DNA of 64,000 nucleotides, from contig JAHEBO010000003.1 in assembly GCA_024642215.1 (NCBI GenBank), forward strand, positions 25,651-89,650, read 5' to 3'. Source of the stretch: Limnohabitans sp. GTDB lineage: Bacteria > Pseudomonadota > Gammaproteobacteria > Burkholderiales > Burkholderiaceae_C. Positions 1-8,787 of the stretch are shown here, piece by piece (position 1 is the first letter of the stretch; every line of letters starts with the position of its first letter). Under the pieces are notes generated by a model that searched no databases, had not been told where the DNA came from, and was given only the letters and a program-made list of their open reading frames with translations. The translations under genes were made by a program, and so were the position numbers.

Positions 1-17
1 GATCTACACTGCGGTCT

Positions 18-1277
18 ATGAATTCGACTTTGACTCTGACTTATTTTTTGGCAGGCGCCTTGCTCATCAACGTGCTCTTGAAGCTTTGGTTAAATGCCAG
101 ACAAGTGCGCCATGTTGCGCAGCATCGCGGCGAAGTGCCCAGCGCATTCGCCAATCAAATTTCATTGGCAGAGCACCAAAAGGCAGCAGATTACACCCTG
201 GCCAAGGCCAAAGTGTCGCAAATTGACATCTTGATTGATGCCGTTGTGTTGATCGCTTGGACCCTGTTGGGAGGTTTGAGTGCTTTGAATGCTTTTGTGT
301 TGGCGTTCATGGCGCCAGGACTTTGGCAGCAAGTGGTGCTGGTTCTGAGTTTCAGTTTGGTGGGCGGATTGATTGATTTGCCTTTGTCGCTTTATCAAAC
401 TTTTGTTTTGGAGCAGAAATTTGGCTTCAATAAAATCACCTGGCGCTTGTGGATAGGCGACGCCTTTAAAGGAATTCTCCTGGGACTGGTGTTGGGCGTA
501 CCTCTGATCGCACTGGTCTTGTGGCTGATGCAAGCGGGTGGACAGTATTGGTGGCTCTGGACCTGGTGTGCCTTGGTGTTTTGGCAATTGTTTTTAATGG
601 CCATTGCCCCCAATGTGATCATGCCCCTGTTCAACAAGTTCACGCCACTAGAAGATGAAGCCTTGAAGGTGCGTGTCAACGCGCTGATGCAGCGCGCAGG
701 GTTTACCGCCAAAGGATTCTTTGTGATGGATGGCAGCAAACGTTCTGCGCATTCCAATGCTTTTTTTACAGGCTTTGGCGCCACCAAGCGTGTGGTGTTT
801 TTTGACACCTTGCTCCAGCAGTTGACACCCGCCGAAATGGAAGCTGTCTTGGCGCATGAGCTAGGGCACTTCAAGCACCGTCACATCTTCAAAATGATGC
901 TCACCAGCTTTGCCTTCACTTTGTTGGGTTTGGCTTTGTTGGGATATGCATCGCAGCAAATTTGGTTTTACACAGGATTGGGTGTCATGCCTAATTTGAT
1001 GGGAGGCAATGAAGCCGTCGCCTTGTTGTTGTTCATGTTGGTGGTACCTGTGTTCACATTTTTGTTGGCGCCTATTTCCTCTTGGCGTTCACGCATTCAA
1101 GAGTATGAAGCCGATGCTTATGCCGTCTCTCAAACGCCAGCGGCTAATTTAAGTTCAGCGCTTCTCAAACTTTACCAAGACAATGCATCAACACTGACGC
1201 CCGATCCCTTGTATGTGACGTTTTACTATTCACATCCACCGGCCAGTTTGCGCTTGGCGCGCATGCAAAATGCGTAA
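18..1277 (+). CDS. M48 family (Ste24/CAAX prenyl protease 1-type) membrane metallopeptidase
   Basis: Zinc protease of the inner membrane, 419 residues, the usual length for bacterial Ste24-like proteins. HELGH at residues 280-284 gives two zinc ligands and the catalytic Glu; the EYEAD box near 362-366 gives the third ligand, Glu364. Hydrophobic segments lie at the N-terminus and near 85-115, 145-175, 180-205, 290-320 and 335-355, the multi-span layout of the family. Bacteria lack prenylated CAAX proteins, so a role in membrane-protein turnover is inferred, not shown. Its last 8 bases overlap rsgA, suggesting coupled translation. The start at 18 is the only one that keeps the first membrane segment intact. 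Confidence 0.93.
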   Translation: MNSTLTLTYFLAGALLINVLLKLWLNARQVRHVAQHRGEVPSAFANQISLAEHQKAADYTLAKAKVSQIDILIDAVVLIAWTLLGGLSALNAFVLAFMAPGLWQQVVLVLSFSLVGGLIDLPLSLYQTFVLEQKFGFNKITWRLWIGDAFKGILLGLVLGVPLIALVLWLMQAGGQYWWLWTWCALVFWQLFLMAIAPNVIMPLFNKFTPLEDEALKVRVNALMQRAGFTAKGFFVMDGSKRSAHSNAFFTGFGATKRVVFFDTLLQQLTPAEMEAVLAHELGHFKHRHIFKMMLTSFAFTLLGLALLGYASQQIWFYTGLGVMPNLMGGNEAVALLLFMLVVPVFTFLLAPISSWRSRIQEYEADAYAVSQTPAANLSSALLKLYQDNASTLTPDPLYVTFYYSHPPASLRLARMQNA

Positions 1278-2289
1278 GCTCAATCAACGCACGCACACCA
1301 AAACCAAGGCCGCTCAAGCCTTGGTTGCCTCGACGCAAGACGCATTGCGCACGGGCTTGGTTGTGGCCACGCATGGGCGTCATTGCGTGGTGGAGTTGGA
1401 TGATGGTACGCGAATCATTTGTCATCCTCGCGGCAAAAAAAGCCAGTCTGTCGTAGGCGACCGAGTGAAGTGGCAAGCCGCAGCCGATGAAGGCACGATT
1501 GAAAGTGTGCTTGAAAGAAAAAATCTGTTTTACAGAAGGGATGAGGTGCGAACCAAATCCTTTGCGGCCAACCTCGATTTGGTGCTAATTCTGTTGGCCG
1601 CCGAACCTGAATTTTCTGAAACGCAATTGTCCAGAGCCTTGATTGCGGCAGAAGCTGAGCACATCAAGCCGCTGATTGTGTTGAATAAAAGTGACTTGGG
1701 TGCGGCCTTTGCGCAGGCGTGGGATCGACTGACTGCGTATCGGCAAATGGGTTACACCGTTTTACCTTTGCAACTGAAACAAGCCAATGAAGAGAATGAC
1801 TCGCTGAAAGCGCTGCAAGCTGAAATGGTGGGCAGAACCACCTTGATTCTGGGGCCTTCAGGGGCGGGCAAAAGTACCTTGGTGAATGCTTTGGTGCCCC
1901 ATGCGCGAGCGCTCACTGGTGAAATTTCACAAGCATTGAACTCGGGCAAACACACCACCACCAGCACTTCGCTTTATTGGGTGGGGGAGCGGCCTTCAAC
2001 AATCAGTGAAGGCGTCGCGGGGACAGCCATCATCGATTCACCAGGCTTTCAAGAGTTTGGCTTGCAACACATTCCGCAAAATCAATTGGCATCGTGCATG
2101 CCCGATTTGAAACAGTATGTGGCAACGTGCAAGTTTTACAACTGCACGCATTTGCATGAACCTGGCTGTGGCGTGTTGGCTGCCCTTCAAAAAGACGAGT
2201 CTGTCAATCTGCAAGCGACAGAGGTCAGTCAAAGACGACACCGAATCTACGCCCAGCTGTTTGATGAGCTGGGGCAACAACGGTGGTGA
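1270..2289 (+). CDS. rsgA: Ribosome small-subunit-dependent GTPase A
   Basis: Circularly permuted GTPase that checks late assembly of the 30S subunit (339 residues). An N-terminal OB-fold (about 25-95) is followed by the permuted G motifs: NKSD (G4) near 140, then GPSGAGKST (G1 P-loop) near 195-203, and DSPGF (G3) near 257. The C-terminal zinc knuckle is present as Cys residues near 276, 287 and 292 plus CTHLHEPGC near 292-300. The ATG lies inside the end of the M48 protease gene, in another frame, so the two genes form an operon. The gene meets the oppositely oriented CobD-like gene with only 13 bases between stop codons. Confidence 0.96.
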   Translation: MRKLNQRTHTKTKAAQALVASTQDALRTGLVVATHGRHCVVELDDGTRIICHPRGKKSQSVVGDRVKWQAAADEGTIESVLERKNLFYRRDEVRTKSFAANLDLVLILLAAEPEFSETQLSRALIAAEAEHIKPLIVLNKSDLGAAFAQAWDRLTAYRQMGYTVLPLQLKQANEENDSLKALQAEMVGRTTLILGPSGAGKSTLVNALVPHARALTGEISQALNSGKHTTTSTSLYWVGERPSTISEGVAGTAIIDSPGFQEFGLQHIPQNQLASCMPDLKQYVATCKFYNCTHLHEPGCGVLAALQKDESVNLQATEVSQRRHRIYAQLFDELGQQRW

Positions 2290-2302
2290 ACGGGCGGCTA
2301 CC

Positions 2303-3277
2303 TTAACCCAGCAAATTGGCCAGCGACAGCAGCGCTACCAAAACCAACCACATGATCACGGTACGCCATACCAGTCCTACCACTTGCGCAAAGTGAGAGA
2401 TCTCTGGCGGACGGCCTGGGGTACTGCTGCTGCCAGGTACATCCGCTTGCAATGCAGCACCACCTAATTGAACGTTGATGGCGCCCGAAGTTGCCGCCAA
2501 GATAACCCCGTCGTTGTCATCTGGAAATTTTTCGGAGTGATGTCGCCAACCATCCATGGCATCTTCAAAGCTGCCCATGATGGCAAAGCCCATGGCCGTT
2601 GCTCTAGCGGGTAACCAATCGATGGCATGCCATGCGTCGTTGGCCACAGACTTCAGTGCATCACTGATCCAGTAAAGTTGATGTGCATCGTTTGACAACG
2701 CGTTGCTAGACAAATTGGCTGCTGTAGCGGTGTAACGCTTGCTAAATTCTGCGATTCGGTAAACCACTGCACCAACGGGGCCGAGACCAATGACTGAGAG
2801 CAGGGCATAACTGAAGAAAACACCAAAGACATGGCGGTGTGCTGAAAGTATGGAGTGTTCTATGACGTGTCGCACAATTTCGTTGCGTGGCAGTTCATTA
2901 ATTTCTAACTGCTGCCACTCTGCCAACAACTTGCGAGCCAGTTGCTCATCGCCATCGTTCAGTGCATCACGAATGCCTGTGAAGTGATGGCTGAATTGCC
3001 TAAATCCCAAAGTGACATAAAGCAAGGCCACATTCCAAACGACGGCAAAAAACCAGCCAACGAAAAAGGCCAGTAGCCAGTGGATAAGGACAGCCAATCC
3101 AGCTGGTACGCCAACAAGCAAGCTCCAAGCTAGCCAAGCCTGGGAGCGCGAGCCACCGTCTACATGAGATGTGACCCATTCGGCCCAAGTGCGCAACCAC
3201 TTGTGCAAAAAGTGTGACGGGCTCATGGGTCGCGCTTGCTCAATCACAAGCGCCAAAAAGATAGAGAAAAAGCTCAT
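2303..3277 (-). CDS. CobD/CbiB (AmpE-like) family membrane protein
   Basis: Integral membrane protein of 324 residues, last gene of the apaH / Nudix / CobD-like operon and 7 bases behind the Nudix gene. The start MSFFSIFLALVIEQARP is the characteristic N-terminus of the Burkholderiales proteins named CobD/CbiB family; hydrophobic segments lie near 1-15, 45-100, 150-180 and at the C-terminus (about 300-322). True CbiB makes adenosylcobinamide phosphate, but no cobalamin gene is nearby, so that reaction is not supported here. A relative of AmpE, the envelope-signalling protein, is the other reading. Function unknown; family assignment is fairly safe. Confidence 0.8.
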   Translation of the reverse strand: MSFFSIFLALVIEQARPMSPSHFLHKWLRTWAEWVTSHVDGGSRSQAWLAWSLLVGVPAGLAVLIHWLLAFFVGWFFAVVWNVALLYVTLGFRQFSHHFTGIRDALNDGDEQLARKLLAEWQQLEINELPRNEIVRHVIEHSILSAHRHVFGVFFSYALLSVIGLGPVGAVVYRIAEFSKRYTATAANLSSNALSNDAHQLYWISDALKSVANDAWHAIDWLPARATAMGFAIMGSFEDAMDGWRHHSEKFPDDNDGVILAATSGAINVQLGGAALQADVPGSSSTPGRPPEISHFAQVVGLVWRTVIMWLVLVALLSLANLLG

Positions 3278-3284
3278 GTCAACA

Positions 3285-4004
3285 TCATAAAGAATTAGCG
3301 GCCAATAAGAAACGGTAAAAGTTTCGGATCATGCCTGCGGTAGCACCCCAAATGAAACGTTCAACAGGTTGGTCTGTTGAGGAAGTTGGCGGTTCGAAAT
3401 AGGGCATGGAATACCACTGTCGCTTCACACCGTCTCTTTCCCATTCGTGAAGCCTGTGATTGGCTGGATTCATCAGAAATGACAGGGGCACTTCAAATAC
3501 CGCTGCAACTTCAAAGGCGTTTGGGGTGACCACATGGTCGGGCGATACAAGTCCGACAACAGGTGTGATGTGAAAAGCAGTCCCTGTGACATAGTTGGGC
3601 ATCGTGCCCAATATGTTGACAAATTGCGGTGCCAGTCCAACTTCTTCTTCTGCTTCTCTGAGTGCGGCATCTTCAGCAGAGGCATCTTCTGCATCGACCT
3701 TGCCTCCCGGAAACGCAATTTGCCCTGCATGAGAAGACAAATGCAGTGTGCGTTGCGTGAGGAGGATGTGTGGTTCTGTGCCTTGATCGCCCCTCAGCAC
3801 GATCGGTATGAGTACAGCGGCTTCTTGAGGGGGGCGTTGTCCCACTGCGGGTTCGCGCTTCACTTCAGGCGTCCATTGGGGTGGGTTTTCAAATACTCGT
3901 TTGAGTTGATTGGCCATCAAGCATTCCCTTGGCAAGGCCGGCCATTCACCCAATGGATGGGTCCAAGGAATATCGCGGGGATCAAATCCCAAAGAGCTTT
4001 TCAT
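3285..4004 (-). CDS. CoA pyrophosphatase (Nudix hydrolase)
   Basis: Nudix enzyme of 239 residues, expected to split coenzyme A and its derivatives into 4'-phosphopantetheine and 3',5'-ADP. The Nudix box runs from GGKVDAED to ALREAEEEVGL (about residues 99-123), with Asp at the position where many Nudix enzymes have Glu, as is usual in the CoA-specific (NudL/YeaB) group. The segment HLSSHAGQIAFPGG just before it matches the extra CoA-binding signature of that group. Upstream lies apaH, another nucleotide-cleaving enzyme, in the same direction with 34 bases between. Confidence 0.88.
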   Translation of the reverse strand: MKSSLGFDPRDIPWTHPLGEWPALPRECLMANQLKRVFENPPQWTPEVKREPAVGQRPPQEAAVLIPIVLRGDQGTEPHILLTQRTLHLSSHAGQIAFPGGKVDAEDASAEDAALREAEEEVGLAPQFVNILGTMPNYVTGTAFHITPVVGLVSPDHVVTPNAFEVAAVFEVPLSFLMNPANHRLHEWERDGVKRQWYSMPYFEPPTSSTDQPVERFIWGATAGMIRNFYRFLLAANSL

Positions 4005-4038
4005 AGGCGTCGTGTCATTTGACTGCTCTGGGTGACCC

Positions 4039-4869
4039 TCAGAACGGCGTTTGATAATGCGGACATTTGATGTCTATTCGCTGAGGTTTGTCATGGACAT
4101 GATTGCGCTGCAAGGCTGTGAGGCAACCACCCCATACACAACCCGTGTCTAAGGCCCAAACATCGTCTCGGGCAACTGCACCGAGCGTAGACCAATGGCC
4201 AAATGCAATCGTGATGTTGGCCGTTTGTCTGCCTGGCACTTCAAACCAAGGTAAGTAGCCTTCTGGTGCCTTGGCTGTGCCTTCCTTGGTTTCAAATTCC
4301 ATGGCGCCGGTGGTAGAACAAAATCGAAGACGGGTGAAAGCATTCAGCGCACAACGCCATCGGTCCATGTCCTTCAGTTGTGACTGCCACTGTGCAGGCT
4401 CATTGCCATACATGTTCATGAAAAATGCATCAGAAGCATCACTTTGCAAAACACCTTCAAGTTCGCTGGCCAGGGCCAATGTTTCAGGCAAAGACCATTG
4501 GGGTAGCACGCCTGCATGCACCATCAAGACCTGGTCTTTGTAAAGGGCGATGGATTGGTGCCTTAGCCAGTGCAATAAGTTGGCTTTGTCTGGTGCTTGA
4601 AGAATCTCATCCAACGTGTCCATTTTGCTGGGCAGTCTGGCGCCCGATGCGATGGCCAATAAATGCAAATCGTGATTGCCAAGGACGCACTGAACGCTTG
4701 TACCCATGCTGTACAAGCGGCGTAAGACGTCCAAGGAGGCGGGCCCACGATTGACCAAGTCGCCTAAGACATACAACTGATCGCGGCTGACAGAAAAGCC
4801 AATCTGATCCAGCAGTTGACCCAATGGTTCATCGCATCCCTGAATGTCACCGACCCAATAAACGGACAT
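4039..4869 (-). CDS. apaH: Symmetrical bis(5'-nucleosyl)-tetraphosphatase
   Basis: Metallophosphatase that hydrolyses Ap4A to two ADP (276 residues, matching E. coli ApaH). The phosphoesterase motifs are in order at the N-terminus: VGDIQGC near 6-12, GDLVNRGP near 36-43 and GNHDLHLL near 64-71, which hold the two metal ions; later His residues (VHAG near 117, FGHW near 223) complete the site. First gene of a three-gene operon. The upstream spacer (4870-4980) also serves the divergent CorC-like gene. Confidence 0.95.
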   Translation of the reverse strand: MSVYWVGDIQGCDEPLGQLLDQIGFSVSRDQLYVLGDLVNRGPASLDVLRRLYSMGTSVQCVLGNHDLHLLAIASGARLPSKMDTLDEILQAPDKANLLHWLRHQSIALYKDQVLMVHAGVLPQWSLPETLALASELEGVLQSDASDAFFMNMYGNEPAQWQSQLKDMDRWRCALNAFTRLRFCSTTGAMEFETKEGTAKAPEGYLPWFEVPGRQTANITIAFGHWSTLGAVARDDVWALDTGCVWGGCLTALQRNHVHDKPQRIDIKCPHYQTPF

Positions 4870-4980
4870 TTGTTTCCAAAATCATTCTGAATGCGACATT
4901 GTCGACTTATTTACGGCAGATTTTGTCTCTCGATCGAGAAGACTGTTTCATTCGAGAGCAGCTCTTGGCACAATCAGGGG

Positions 4981-6267
4981 ATGGATTTTTTACTGATTGC
5001 ATTGTTGACACTTATCAATGGCCTTTTTGCCATGTCAGAGTTGGCCCTGGCTTCCAGTCGCAAAGCAAGGCTAGCGGCAATGGAAGAAGCTGGCGACAAA
5101 GGCGCAGCCACGGCCCTTAAATTGTTGGAGAACCCCACGCAGTTTTTGTCGACAGTTCAGGTTGGCATTACATCGATTGGCGTGTTGAACGGCATTGTGG
5201 GAGAAGCGGCATTCAGTGGCGATGTCGCCGTGAGACTGATGGCGTTGGGCATGGCCGAGTCAGCTGCAGCTTTTGCCGCAACTGCCTTGGTGGTGACTGC
5301 AATTACCTTCACCACCATTATTTTTGGCGAGCTGGTACCCAAGCGAATTGGTCAGTTGTATCCAGAGCCTGTCGCTCGTTTGGTGGCCAGACCGATGGCT
5401 TGGCTTGCGAGTGCTGCCAAGCCTTTTGTGGGCTTGTTGTCACTCACCACGCATGGTGTTTTGAAATTATTGCAAATCGATACCCGTGGCAATCGGGCTG
5501 TGACAGAAGAAGAAATCACGGCAAGCTTAGAAGAGGGTGTTGATGCGGGTTTGATTGAGGCGCATGAGCATCAAATGGTCCGCAATGTGTTTCATCTCGA
5601 TGACCGCCCCTTAACTTCTTTGATGGTGCCTAGATTGGACATTCAGTGGTTTGAAGGTGGCATGACCGTGGCACAGTGTTTGGCGCAAGTTGGGATGAAT
5701 GAAGGAACGCAGGGTCATTCTTGGTATCCCGTGTGCAGAGGCAGTTTGGAAGATGTATTGGGCGTGGTCAGCGTGGCTCGTTTGGTAGCGCTTGAAAACC
5801 CTGAGGAAAATGTGGACCAATATGCCATGCCGGCTAATTTTGTACCGGAAACCCTCAGTGGCATGTCACTGCTTGAGCAACTAAGGGGTAAGTCAGGTCG
5901 AATGGTGTTTGTGGTGGACGAATATGGGGTGGTGCAAGGCTTGCTGACACCTCGCGATTTGTTAGAGGCCATTACAGGGGAGTTGAAGCCTTTGCAGATG
6001 GCTGATGCTTGGGCTGCAGCGCAAGACGATGGCTCTTGGCTGTTGGATGGCTTAATGCCTATCAATGAATTGAAAGCCAGACTGGAAATTAAGCAAATTG
6101 AGGGTGAAGAACGCGGTTTATTCAACACCTTGGGCGGTTTTATACTGGCTGAATTGGGTTATTTACCCAAGGTAGGAGATATTCTGATAACCGAAAGTTG
6201 GCAATTTGAAGTATTTTCACTAGATGGTCGAAGAATTGAAAAAGTAATTGCCAAATATAATAATTAA
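4981..6267 (+). CDS. Hemolysin/CNNM family membrane protein (DUF21-CBS-CorC/HlyC)
   Basis: Inner-membrane protein of 428 residues with the standard three-part layout: a DUF21/CNNM membrane domain (about 1-185, starting MDFLLIALLTLINGLFAMSE), a pair of CBS domains (about 200-330; second CBS around VVDEYGVVQGLLTPRDL) and a C-terminal CorC/HlyC domain. Related proteins take part in Mg2+/Co2+ efflux; the haemolysin name is historical. I chose the ATG at 4981 because an in-frame start 90 bases upstream adds a non-homologous tail before the first membrane helix. The last codons are markedly AT-rich and run into the AT-rich leader of the next gene. Confidence 0.9.
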   Translation: MDFLLIALLTLINGLFAMSELALASSRKARLAAMEEAGDKGAATALKLLENPTQFLSTVQVGITSIGVLNGIVGEAAFSGDVAVRLMALGMAESAAAFAATALVVTAITFTTIIFGELVPKRIGQLYPEPVARLVARPMAWLASAAKPFVGLLSLTTHGVLKLLQIDTRGNRAVTEEEITASLEEGVDAGLIEAHEHQMVRNVFHLDDRPLTSLMVPRLDIQWFEGGMTVAQCLAQVGMNEGTQGHSWYPVCRGSLEDVLGVVSVARLVALENPEENVDQYAMPANFVPETLSGMSLLEQLRGKSGRMVFVVDEYGVVQGLLTPRDLLEAITGELKPLQMADAWAAAQDDGSWLLDGLMPINELKARLEIKQIEGEERGLFNTLGGFILAELGYLPKVGDILITESWQFEVFSLDGRRIEKVIAKYNN

Positions 6268-6355
6268 AATGCTTATTTTTAATATAAATGTTATTTGATT
6301 TTATTAATATAAGATATTATTCGTATTTAATAATATTGATTAACAAGGAATAAGC
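6268..6355 (+). promoter_or_regulatory. Very AT-rich leader of the H-NS-type gene
   Basis: The 88 bases between the CorC-like gene and the H-NS-type gene contain only 13 G or C by my count, far below the surrounding DNA, with repeated A/T runs and TATTAATATAA-type steps. H-NS proteins prefer such curved AT tracts and often bind their own promoters, so autoregulation is inferred. The end holds an AAGGA ribosome binding site six bases before the ATG at 6356. No single -35/-10 pair stands out because many A/T hexamers would fit. Confidence 0.6.
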
Positions 6356-6658
6356 ATGACCAGCACATACAAAGAATTATTAAAGCAGCGCGATGCATTA
6401 GAGCAAGCTATTGCGCAAGCACGTGAACTCGAGCTCGCTGAAGCTGTGCGGCAGGCTCGTCAGTTGATCGCTGAATTTGGACTTAGCGTGCAAGACGTGT
6501 TTCCTGCAGAACGCGGCGCTTCCAAATTCAAAGGCACAACAAGTGCAAAAGTAGCGGCCAAATTCAGAGATCCCGCTACAGGTCAAACTTGGACTGGAAG
6601 AGGCAAGTCTCCCAAATGGATTGAGGGCCAAGACCGTGTCAAATTTTTAATCGTCTGA
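6356..6658 (+). CDS. H-NS family nucleoid-associated protein
   Basis: DNA-binding protein of 100 residues, typical of the short Burkholderiales H-NS/MvaT/Bph3-like group. An N-terminal coiled coil for oligomerisation (about 3-45, many Glu/Lys/Ala/Arg) is followed by a linker and the C-terminal DNA-binding domain. The signature RDPATGQTWTGRGKSPKWI lies near 73-91; the TGRG core inserts into the minor groove of AT-rich DNA. Expected role is xenogeneic silencing and chromosome organisation. Monocistronic: an AT-rich promoter region precedes it and a strong terminator follows at 6681-6705. Confidence 0.95.
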   Translation: MTSTYKELLKQRDALEQAIAQARELELAEAVRQARQLIAEFGLSVQDVFPAERGASKFKGTTSAKVAAKFRDPATGQTWTGRGKSPKWIEGQDRVKFLIV

Positions 6659-6680
6659 TCAAGATTGATTGGCAGATCCC

Positions 6681-6705
6681 AAAAGGCCACATCCGTGGCC
6701 TTTTT
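6681..6705 (+). terminator. Rho-independent terminator of the H-NS-type gene
   Basis: Stem GGCCAC / GTGGCC with a four-base ATCC loop, preceded by AAAA and followed by TTTTT, placed 22 bases after the H-NS-type stop codon. It separates that gene from uppS. Confidence 0.9.
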
Positions 6706-6755
6706 CTATGAGGGCATCCTTGTAAAATCTCCGGATTCAACTCAGAGTAAATCAC

Positions 6756-7466
6756 TTGACGACTCAATCGCCCCCGCAGCACATCGGCATCATCATGGAT
6801 GGCAATCGGCGCTGGGCTAAAAAACGCTTTTTGCCGAGTGCCCTTGGCCACGCTGCAGGTGCAAAGCAAGTGCGCGACATTGTTGAGGCGTGCATTCGAG
6901 CAGAAGTGCCGCATTTGAGTTTATTTGCCTTCAGCACAGAAAATTGGCGTCGCCCAGAAGAAGAGGTCTCGGTGCTCATGGGGCTGTTTGCGAGTTACTT
7001 GCAAAAAGAAGTGGATGCCATGGAAGCCAACGGTGTTCGATTGAAAGTGGTTGGTGATAAATCAAAATTCAGCCCTGAACTTCAAGACTTGATTGGTCGT
7101 GCAGAGCGGCAAACTCAACACAATCAAAAAATATGCTTGCGTGTGGCTGCCAATTACGGCGGACGTTGGGACATGCTTCAAGCTGCAAAGGCGTGGCAGT
7201 TTGCCAATCCGGGTGCGGACATGTCTTCTTTGACTGAAGAGGGTTTAGCAGCGCACCTCAGTACTTCTGAAGCGCCCGAGATGGATTTGCTAATTCGCAC
7301 GGGTGGCGAGTCTCGCATCAGCAACTTCATGCTTTGGCAAGCCGCCTATGCTGAAATGTTTTTCATCGACACCTTGTGGCCTGATTTTTCGGTCAAACAG
7401 TTCAATGAGGCGCTTGAATGGTTTTCCAAGCGCGATCGAAGATTTGGTTCTGCCGCGCCGTTTTAA
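6756..7466 (+). CDS. uppS: Isoprenyl transferase (undecaprenyl diphosphate synthase family)
   Basis: Cis-prenyltransferase of 236 residues that adds isopentenyl units to farnesyl diphosphate; the long product carries cell-wall and O-antigen precursors. MDGNRRWA near 14-21 holds the catalytic Asp and diphosphate-binding Arg; FAFSTENW near 63-70 and RTGGESRISNF near 189-199 are the other conserved blocks. The start is a TTG: no upstream ATG is in frame and the next ATG (residue 14) would remove the strand before the active site. In most betaproteobacteria uppS sits between frr and cdsA; here it stands alone between the H-NS-type gene and a helicase, so it may be a second copy or a shorter-chain enzyme. 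It ends 4 bases inside the convergent helicase gene. Confidence 0.88.
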   Translation: MTTQSPPQHIGIIMDGNRRWAKKRFLPSALGHAAGAKQVRDIVEACIRAEVPHLSLFAFSTENWRRPEEEVSVLMGLFASYLQKEVDAMEANGVRLKVVGDKSKFSPELQDLIGRAERQTQHNQKICLRVAANYGGRWDMLQAAKAWQFANPGADMSSLTEEGLAAHLSTSEAPEMDLLIRTGGESRISNFMLWQAAYAEMFFIDTLWPDFSVKQFNEALEWFSKRDRRFGSAAPF

Positions 7467-8725
7467 GCGGGCTTGCTGCTTGCCGCCAGTTGACGTAATT
7501 TGTCTTTTTTGCTTGGCCGTCTGCCTTTGATGCCACCATTGCCGGGTGCTTGTTCGGGCACAGCTTGAGTTGCTTCAAAGCCTTCAATGGTCTCTTGTTC
7601 AAGTTTAACGTTGTGTTTTTTCTCGATCAAGTTCCAATGATGCAGTGTCTCTGGGCAGACAAAGCTGATGGCCAATCCAGGTTCGCCGGCTCGACCTGTG
7701 CGTCCAATGCGATGGGTGTAGTCAACGGCTGAACGAGGTAAATCAAAGTTCACCACAGTGGGCAATTTTTCGATGTCGAGGCCGCGTGCGGCCAGGTCAG
7801 TGGCCAGTACCACTTTCACACGATGCAATTTGAAGTCAGCCAAAACCTGCTGGCGTTTGCCTTGACTCAGTTGGCCATGGAAAGGTTCTGCGGCAATGCC
7901 GGCAACACGAAGCTTGGCCGCCACAATTTCGCTGGCGTGCTGAGTTGCGACAAAGACCAAAACTTGCTTGAGTTGTTCTGTTTTGAACAAGTGTTTGAGG
8001 AGTTGCGTGCGTTTGCTGGTGTCTGTGTAGATGGCTCGCTGCACAATGACCGCGGGTTGGGCTGTTTCGCCTTGAATGTGAATTTCGTGTGGATTGTGCA
8101 GAAGACTTTGCGCCAAGGCTTCGATGCTCTTGGGGCGTGTGGCGGACAAGAACAAGTTTTGACGTTGATGCGGCAAACTTGCCAAAATTTGACGCAACTC
8201 ATCTTGAAATCCAAGTTCTAACAATTTGTCGGCTTCGTCCAAGACCAAGGTTTGAACTTGGGAGAGTTTCAATGCATTGTGATCCAACAGGTCAAGCAGT
8301 CGGCCGGGCGTGGCAATCAAGATGTCCGTACCACCCCGCAAGCCCATCATTTGGGGATTGATGGAAACACCACCAAAAACAATGGTCACTTTGCAGTTTT
8401 TGCCCAAATGCGCAGACAAACTCATGAAGGTCTGTCCAACTTGAATGGCCAACTCGCGCGTTGGAACGAGTATCAAAGACTGAACGGCTTTCTGTTGTCG
8501 ACCTGAAGCCAATGTCAAATTGAGATGTGATTTGGAGAGTATTTCAATCAGGGGCAGGGCATATGCCGCTGTTTTGCCCGAGCCTGTTGGCGCGGTGACC
8601 CAAATATCCTGTCCAGTGAGGGCAACAGGAATGAATTCACGCTGTACAGGGGTAGGTGCTGGATAGGTTTTGGGTTTGAGTGCGCGAAGCAGCTCGGGCG
8701 ATAGGCCCAATTCGTTAAAAGACAT
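7463..8725 (-). CDS. DEAD-box ATP-dependent RNA helicase (RhlE-like)
   Basis: RNA helicase of 420 residues with all core motifs in order: Q-motif region FNELGLSPELL, APTGSGKT (motif I) near 45, PTRELAIQ (Ia), TPGRLLD (Ib), DEAD (II), SAT (III), ATDLAARGLDI (V) and HRIGRTGRAG (VI). A basic tail (GRRPSKKDK) probably binds RNA. Likely roles are ribosome assembly and mRNA turnover. I use the ATG at 8725 (MSFNELGL), the usual start of the family; longer frames add unrelated residues. The short spacer to 8788 must hold promoters for both this gene and rfbA. Confidence 0.93.
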   Translation of the reverse strand: MSFNELGLSPELLRALKPKTYPAPTPVQREFIPVALTGQDIWVTAPTGSGKTAAYALPLIEILSKSHLNLTLASGRQQKAVQSLILVPTRELAIQVGQTFMSLSAHLGKNCKVTIVFGGVSINPQMMGLRGGTDILIATPGRLLDLLDHNALKLSQVQTLVLDEADKLLELGFQDELRQILASLPHQRQNLFLSATRPKSIEALAQSLLHNPHEIHIQGETAQPAVIVQRAIYTDTSKRTQLLKHLFKTEQLKQVLVFVATQHASEIVAAKLRVAGIAAEPFHGQLSQGKRQQVLADFKLHRVKVVLATDLAARGLDIEKLPTVVNFDLPRSAVDYTHRIGRTGRAGEPGLAISFVCPETLHHWNLIEKKHNVKLEQETIEGFEATQAVPEQAPGNGGIKGRRPSKKDKLRQLAASSKPA

Positions 8726-8787
8726 AGTGCTTAAGCATAAGTGCATATAGCTTGATATGCCAGCCGAGCATGGCAAAATCATGCACT

